From positions 1,526,839 through 1,590,838 of the forward strand of contig BPGT01000001.1 in the NCBI GenBank assembly GCA_026003175.1: a stretch of 64,000 nucleotides of DNA. Direction: 5' to 3'. Below, one piece after another: positions 60,168 to 64,000 of the stretch (positions within the stretch are counted from its first letter, which is position 1; every line of letters starts with the position of its first letter). The notes beneath the pieces are model-generated. The model saw only the letters and a program-made list of their open reading frames with translations. It did not search any database and was not told the origin of the DNA. The position numbers and the translations under genes were made by a program. Source of the stretch: Armatimonadota bacterium (lineage in GTDB: Bacteria > Armatimonadota > HRBIN16).

Positions 60168-63100
60168 CTACCACCTGATGTGCACGGTGATCCGCGCCGG
60201 AGCCCGCACATTCTGTTCCTGCAAGAAGCGAGCGGTGACCCGGTTACCCTCTTGTGACACAGAGGTTTGTATCGTTCGCCCGTTTATCTGCACACTGGCG
60301 GAGCGCAGGGTAGTGCCTTCCGGCAACTGGAACACCGTCTCGCGCAAGCGCAGGGAACCATAGCGCAGTTCTATCTGCTCGCGCTGCTCGTTGCGCCCCC
60401 GTTTCTGGGCAAACAGCCCCCACCCTGTGCCCGTGATAAAGAAGCTGCGATGGTGCTCGGGTTGCCAGCGCGGGGTAAAACCCAGCACCCCGTTAGGTGT
60501 GTCCAGAATCAGACCCTGCGCGGCGAGCAACAGCCCGAACGAGCTCATCGCGCGGGCATAGAACTTGCCGCACTCCAGATCGTTGAACGGGTTGCCGCCC
60601 GGACCCGAGTCCAGCCCGTCGCGTCGGCGTCCGTCGTAGCGGCTGCGAGTGGTGTTCACTATCTCTACCGCTTCTTGCACCATACCCTCCCACAACATCA
60701 GCCCGGCAGTAGCATATTCGATACCTGTCCAGACTTCGTCAGCGTAGATAATGAAGGGGTTGGGTCGTCCACCGTGAGGCCATGTGCACATCAGCAAACC
60801 GCCTTCGTCGTCCAGCACGTAGCGGCGGGGTACCTGGTTGTGCCCGCGCATGTTGCGGAGGAAGTTATGGCGGTAAATCGCCTTTAACGCTTGGCGTACC
60901 TTCTCACGCGGGTACAGGTATCCCAGCCCCAGCTGATGTGCCCACCATTGCCCCAGCAGCTGGTCACTGTGGCAACCGGTGTTGTAGTCGTGGGCGGGCG
61001 GGGTGCCTGGCTTCTGGATGTAGTACTCGCCGTTCCACAGCTGCGCATCCTGAAGGTGCATTCCCGCCAGACGGATGCGACGGTATCGCCGGGCAGAGGC
61101 GTTATCGCCCATACGCAGAGCCATCTGTTCCGCCGCCGCCAGCGCACACAGGTACTGTGAGCCGATAAAGGTGCTTGCTCCCGACACCGCACAGTCGTAG
61201 GTGTTCCACTGATGACCAGAGGGCGCGCCGTCCTCGTCGGCATCTATAGCCGAAATCAGCCAGTCGGTCGCCAGCTTCACCCGACTCCAGACCTTGCGCA
61301 GGAACCCAGGGTCCGGCGCGGTGAGATGTTCGCGATAGGCAGCGCAGATCGTGGCGCAATGCCCGTCGATGAAGGCGTTATGCGGGGCGTGCTGGCGGTG
61401 CGAGGTCTCGCCGTTGGGATGCAGATACACCAGCAGGTCGCTCTCACGCATGTTGCGTCCGATTTCGGGAAAGAGGCGGGCGTGCGTTTGTGCATAGTTC
61501 CACACGTGTGTGCAGTTGAGCGGGCAGCAACCGTAGCTCCCCTCGAAACCGCCGAAGTAGCCATCGCCTGACCAGAAACAGGTGGGACCGCGCAGGATGA
61601 CCGCCTGCGAGGTGATGGCATCCAGCATCAGCGGGGGCAGATTGGACTGGTACATGGTCTGGTGGTACAGGCGCGTCCAGCCCCACAGAGTGTCCAGGTT
61701 CTGAAGCACGTAGCGGGAGACCTCATACGCGCTGCGGAACCAGCGGGTGTAGAGATTGCCCTTGTGTCCAAAGCGTTCCACGTTGGGATAGTGCCAGCCG
61801 AGCACAAAACTCACCGTTTGGGACTGACCCGGGCGCAGGTGCAGCGGCACGTCCATAGCGCTGTGAATACCCACCGAGGTGGCTTCCCGTTTCAAGTCAG
61901 CGAGAGTGCGCCATCTCTGGAAGCGAGGTCCCGGCCGGTCAGTTGCTAGCACGACTTCACCCCAGCGCGGATGCGCTGAGACGAGCTGCACTGGCTCGGC
62001 GATATCCTGCCCGGAGGCTGCAAGGAACAGTCGTGGCATCCACGTTGCCGGCACGTTACCCGCCAGACACAGTATCACTTTGCCCTTCTCCACCTGACGC
62101 ATGAGCAACAGAGGCATCCCATCCGCCGTCTGCACCAGCACCTGCCAGCCTTCCGGCTGAAAGCCTTCCAGTCGCAGGTAGTTACGCACTCGCCACCGGG
62201 TTGCATCCAGCCCGGGCAGTAATTGCCGTCCCTCTGGCGTCCATTGCACGGAGAAGCGTCCGCTTTCGATGCGCATACCGGTTACACGCAGCGGCAGTAT
62301 CTCCCGCAGGGGTTTCAGGCTCTCCACTGCGCTGAAAAGAGGTACAGGAGGTGCGTCCGAGAATACGATGTGGTCAATATTGATGTGTCCCCATCCGCCG
62401 GAGTGCCTGTCGACAATCTGAATCTGTGCCTGCTTGCCGATGAACTCGGATACTTCCCACTGGTAGGGCTCCAGCCGTTCGCTGTTGCGCCCGGTGGCAG
62501 TACGCGCCACCTTACCGTCCACCAGCAGATGGATGCAGGTCTCGTCCGCATGACCGCCCCCGCCGATGAGGAAACCGATGTATCGCCTGCTGATGGTGAA
62601 CGTGCGAGAAGTGAGGGTGCCCTGTGGCTCGTCGTTAGGCAGGAAGGTGTTGACCAGCCCCTTGCCCCAGAAGCCGCTGACCGGCTGCTGTCCGGGAGTG
62701 GTTCCGGTATGTGGTGCGTTGCCGAAGGCGGTGCCTTCCACCGTCCATCCCTCGTAGCTGCCCTTTTCGAAGTCTTCAAAGACCTCCCACGGAACGGCAT
62801 CGTCGCTCCAGAAGTCGGGACGTGGGTCGGTAATCAACACGATGCCACCCGCTCGCAACGTCTGCAGCATGCCCGCCAGCATCCCTGGCAACTCAGGGTG
62901 CCACTGCGACAGGGAAGTGATGCTGCTCAGGCGGGGCAGCCAGAAGAGGGGCACGGACGAGATATCCTCTCCCTGTACACGTTTCAACGTCAAGCTTCCC
63001 GGCGGTGGGTATCCTCCCTGCGCCATGTAGGCGGGCGAACCCGGTGCGCACAGAAGCACATCCCCCTGCGGTGCAGACTGGGGCAGGGTTGCCAACAGAG

Positions 63101-63713
63101 AGAGCGAGACCGTGCTCCTGCTGCGGTTACGCACCGTCCAGCGGAAAATGGCACAGGGAAGAGAGGAGTGGAAGGCATCCAGCGGGATTAGCGGATTGAA
63201 CGCCTCCAGTATGATGTCCACTGGTAGGTCGCCAGTGTCAAACTGCAGGCGAGCGATGGGATAACCGCCTTCGTAGGTCAGCGAAGGCAGTGCAGGAACG
63301 TCCTGTTCCGACACCGTCTGCAGGAGGTGCAGCTCGTCGCCGATGCGCAGGGCAAAGAAGGCGTTTTCTAGCCGCTCTTCAGTGAAGTTATTGAATATCT
63401 GCCACACCGACAGCCTGCCTTGACCGTCCAGCCACACCGCACCTGTGCCAAGCCCACCGATGGGCATCAGCACGTACTCGAGATTCTGCCCACGGTAGGT
63501 GCGTGGCGTTTGGATGGTACCCGTGATCAGTGGTGGAGCAGGAGGTAGTTCGCTTCTGCGGACTTGCCAGACCGCAGCCTTTTGCTGGTCGTTATCTGCT
63601 TCAGCGGGGCGCATCAGGATCGTGCCCGCTGCACTTGCCAGCATCGCTTGCAGGAACTCCCTGCGACTGAGGCCCACACCACATTGCCCAGAGCAGCCAC
63701 ATTCGCGCCTCAT
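60168..63713 (-). CDS. Tat-exported GH116-family glycosidase (beta-glucosidase/GBA2-like)
   Basis: A 1181-residue enzyme. The N terminus has a Tat motif SRREFLQAMLASAAGT after a Cys-rich head (CGCSGQCG), so it is exported folded. The GBA2 N-terminal sandwich (about 60-290) opens with RGQNLEYVLMPIGGLGTGAV. An inserted beta-sandwich (about 315-450, FEKGSYEGWTVEG to GGWGHINIDHIVFS) resembles the ligand-binding module found in some GH32 proteins. The (alpha/alpha)6 catalytic domain (about 660-1110) has QWNTYDCAVSGAST, TGCHSDQLLGQWWA with the expected acid/base Asp, IIYADEVWTGIEYATA and NPFNDLECG. AGAGG precedes the ATG. Confidence 0.88.
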   Translation of the reverse strand: MRRECGCSGQCGVGLSRREFLQAMLASAAGTILMRPAEADNDQQKAAVWQVRRSELPPAPPLITGTIQTPRTYRGQNLEYVLMPIGGLGTGAVWLDGQGRLSVWQIFNNFTEERLENAFFALRIGDELHLLQTVSEQDVPALPSLTYEGGYPIARLQFDTGDLPVDIILEAFNPLIPLDAFHSSLPCAIFRWTVRNRSRSTVSLSLLATLPQSAPQGDVLLCAPGSPAYMAQGGYPPPGSLTLKRVQGEDISSVPLFWLPRLSSITSLSQWHPELPGMLAGMLQTLRAGGIVLITDPRPDFWSDDAVPWEVFEDFEKGSYEGWTVEGTAFGNAPHTGTTPGQQPVSGFWGKGLVNTFLPNDEPQGTLTSRTFTISRRYIGFLIGGGGHADETCIHLLVDGKVARTATGRNSERLEPYQWEVSEFIGKQAQIQIVDRHSGGWGHINIDHIVFSDAPPVPLFSAVESLKPLREILPLRVTGMRIESGRFSVQWTPEGRQLLPGLDATRWRVRNYLRLEGFQPEGWQVLVQTADGMPLLLMRQVEKGKVILCLAGNVPATWMPRLFLAASGQDIAEPVQLVSAHPRWGEVVLATDRPGPRFQRWRTLADLKREATSVGIHSAMDVPLHLRPGQSQTVSFVLGWHYPNVERFGHKGNLYTRWFRSAYEVSRYVLQNLDTLWGWTRLYHQTMYQSNLPPLMLDAITSQAVILRGPTCFWSGDGYFGGFEGSYGCCPLNCTHVWNYAQTHARLFPEIGRNMRESDLLVYLHPNGETSHRQHAPHNAFIDGHCATICAAYREHLTAPDPGFLRKVWSRVKLATDWLISAIDADEDGAPSGHQWNTYDCAVSGASTFIGSQYLCALAAAEQMALRMGDNASARRYRRIRLAGMHLQDAQLWNGEYYIQKPGTPPAHDYNTGCHSDQLLGQWWAHQLGLGYLYPREKVRQALKAIYRHNFLRNMRGHNQVPRRYVLDDEGGLLMCTWPHGGRPNPFIIYADEVWTGIEYATAGLMLWEGMVQEAVEIVNTTRSRYDGRRRDGLDSGPGGNPFNDLECGKFYARAMSSFGLLLAAQGLILDTPNGVLGFTPRWQPEHHRSFFITGTGWGLFAQKRGRNEQREQIELRYGSLRLRETVFQLPEGTTLRSASVQINGRTIQTSVSQEGNRVTARFLQEQNVRAPARITVHIRW

Positions 63714-63867
63714 ATTCTAACCTCTGCTATGAACCATGATGGAGAGCACAATACCCTCTTCGGGATAACCTCCGACGATACCTGCGTGACTCTATGGGAA
63801 CATGAAAGCGGATTCTGGAGCGTAAGAATACAGCAGATAAAACCGTTGGGTGAGGAGGTGAGCAACA

Positions 63868-64000
63868 TGCGCAGAGCCATACCGTACATGCTTGGCGTGG
63901 CGGTAGTGGTTCTTATCATCTACGCTTTTCAGCCCGATGCCACTGTCAGCGTGGGGCAAACTGCGCCAGACGTGATACTGCGATTCACTGAGGACGGCGA
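63868..64000 (+). CDS. Start of a membrane-anchored thioredoxin-fold protein (AhpC/TlpA-like), truncated by the window end
   Basis: Forty-four codons are visible: a basic start, one hydrophobic helix (YMLGVAVVVLIIYAF) and then VGQTAPDVILRFTEDG, the usual first strand of AhpC/TSA and TlpA-like redoxins. GGAGGTGAG stands before the ATG. The active-site cysteines lie beyond the window, so peroxiredoxin and TlpA types cannot be separated. Divergent from the GH116 gene. Confidence 0.6.

Overview
The window looks like a chromosomal segment of a thermophilic Armatimonadota-type bacterium. This rests on family resemblance and is tentative. The supporting signs are a prepilin-like protein with the [20 protein letters not shown] leader and H-X9-DG tail, dockerin-like tails built on LFDFG, many secreted or sugar-active proteins (GH4, GH116, DUF4838, DUF5060-like), Uma2-family genes, and GC-rich hairpin repeat arrays. 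There are no tRNA, rRNA, CRISPR or complete insertion-sequence genes. Core genes (glmU, prs, pth, recO, ruvC, deoC, rodA, queF, flhA, flhF, pilT, rtcB) are mixed with accessory cassettes.

Layout. 1-6703 (minus): a seven-gene operon hdrC-hdrB-hdrA-mvhD-mvhG-mvhA-protease, the soluble [NiFe]-hydrogenase/heterodisulfide-reductase-type electron-bifurcating module, behind a clear promoter. 6.9-13.9 kb: a glycosidase-like protein, an HxlR regulator with an operator, an ABC ATPase with a methyltransferase, a prepilin-like protein with an attenuator-like leader, an ankyrin protein, a phosphatase and queF. 13.9-20.6 kb (minus): a four-gene overlapping cassette of an ECF-like sigma factor, an anti-sigma-like protein, a CHAT protease/NB-ARC/TPR protein and a secreted protein. 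Next to its promoter lies an array of 195-bp repeats with terminal inverted repeats. 21-28.8 kb: a URO-D-family protein, thioredoxin coupled to a 60-codon membrane protein with an in-frame UGA at a cysteine-like position, nanE, and the glmU-prs-pth operon, in which prs carries a one-base frameshift. 28.6-35 kb: the operon deoC-recO-M16 pair-ruvC-small membrane protein, and the divergent rodA. 35-45.9 kb: secreted and envelope proteins, a cation/proton antiporter, an ANTAR response regulator, pilT, Uma2 and a frameshifted propeller protein. 46-50.7 kb: flhA, flhF, a glycosyltransferase and a decayed Uma2 gene. 50.7-64 kb: GH4, rtcB, a DUF4838 protein behind a structured leader, a two-gene ABC transporter without a binding protein, a five-copy 104-bp tandem repeat, a Tat-exported GH116 enzyme and the start of a thioredoxin-fold protein.

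Best candidates for something new are the UGA-containing partner of thioredoxin (23118-23300), the sigma/CHAT-STAND cassette (13891-20645) and the DUF4838 leader RNA that pairs away the ribosome binding site (53769-53927). Two one-base insertions in homopolymers (prs, C7; propeller gene, G5) suggest either indel errors in the assembly or slippage-dependent expression. All functions are inferred by reading; no database search was run.
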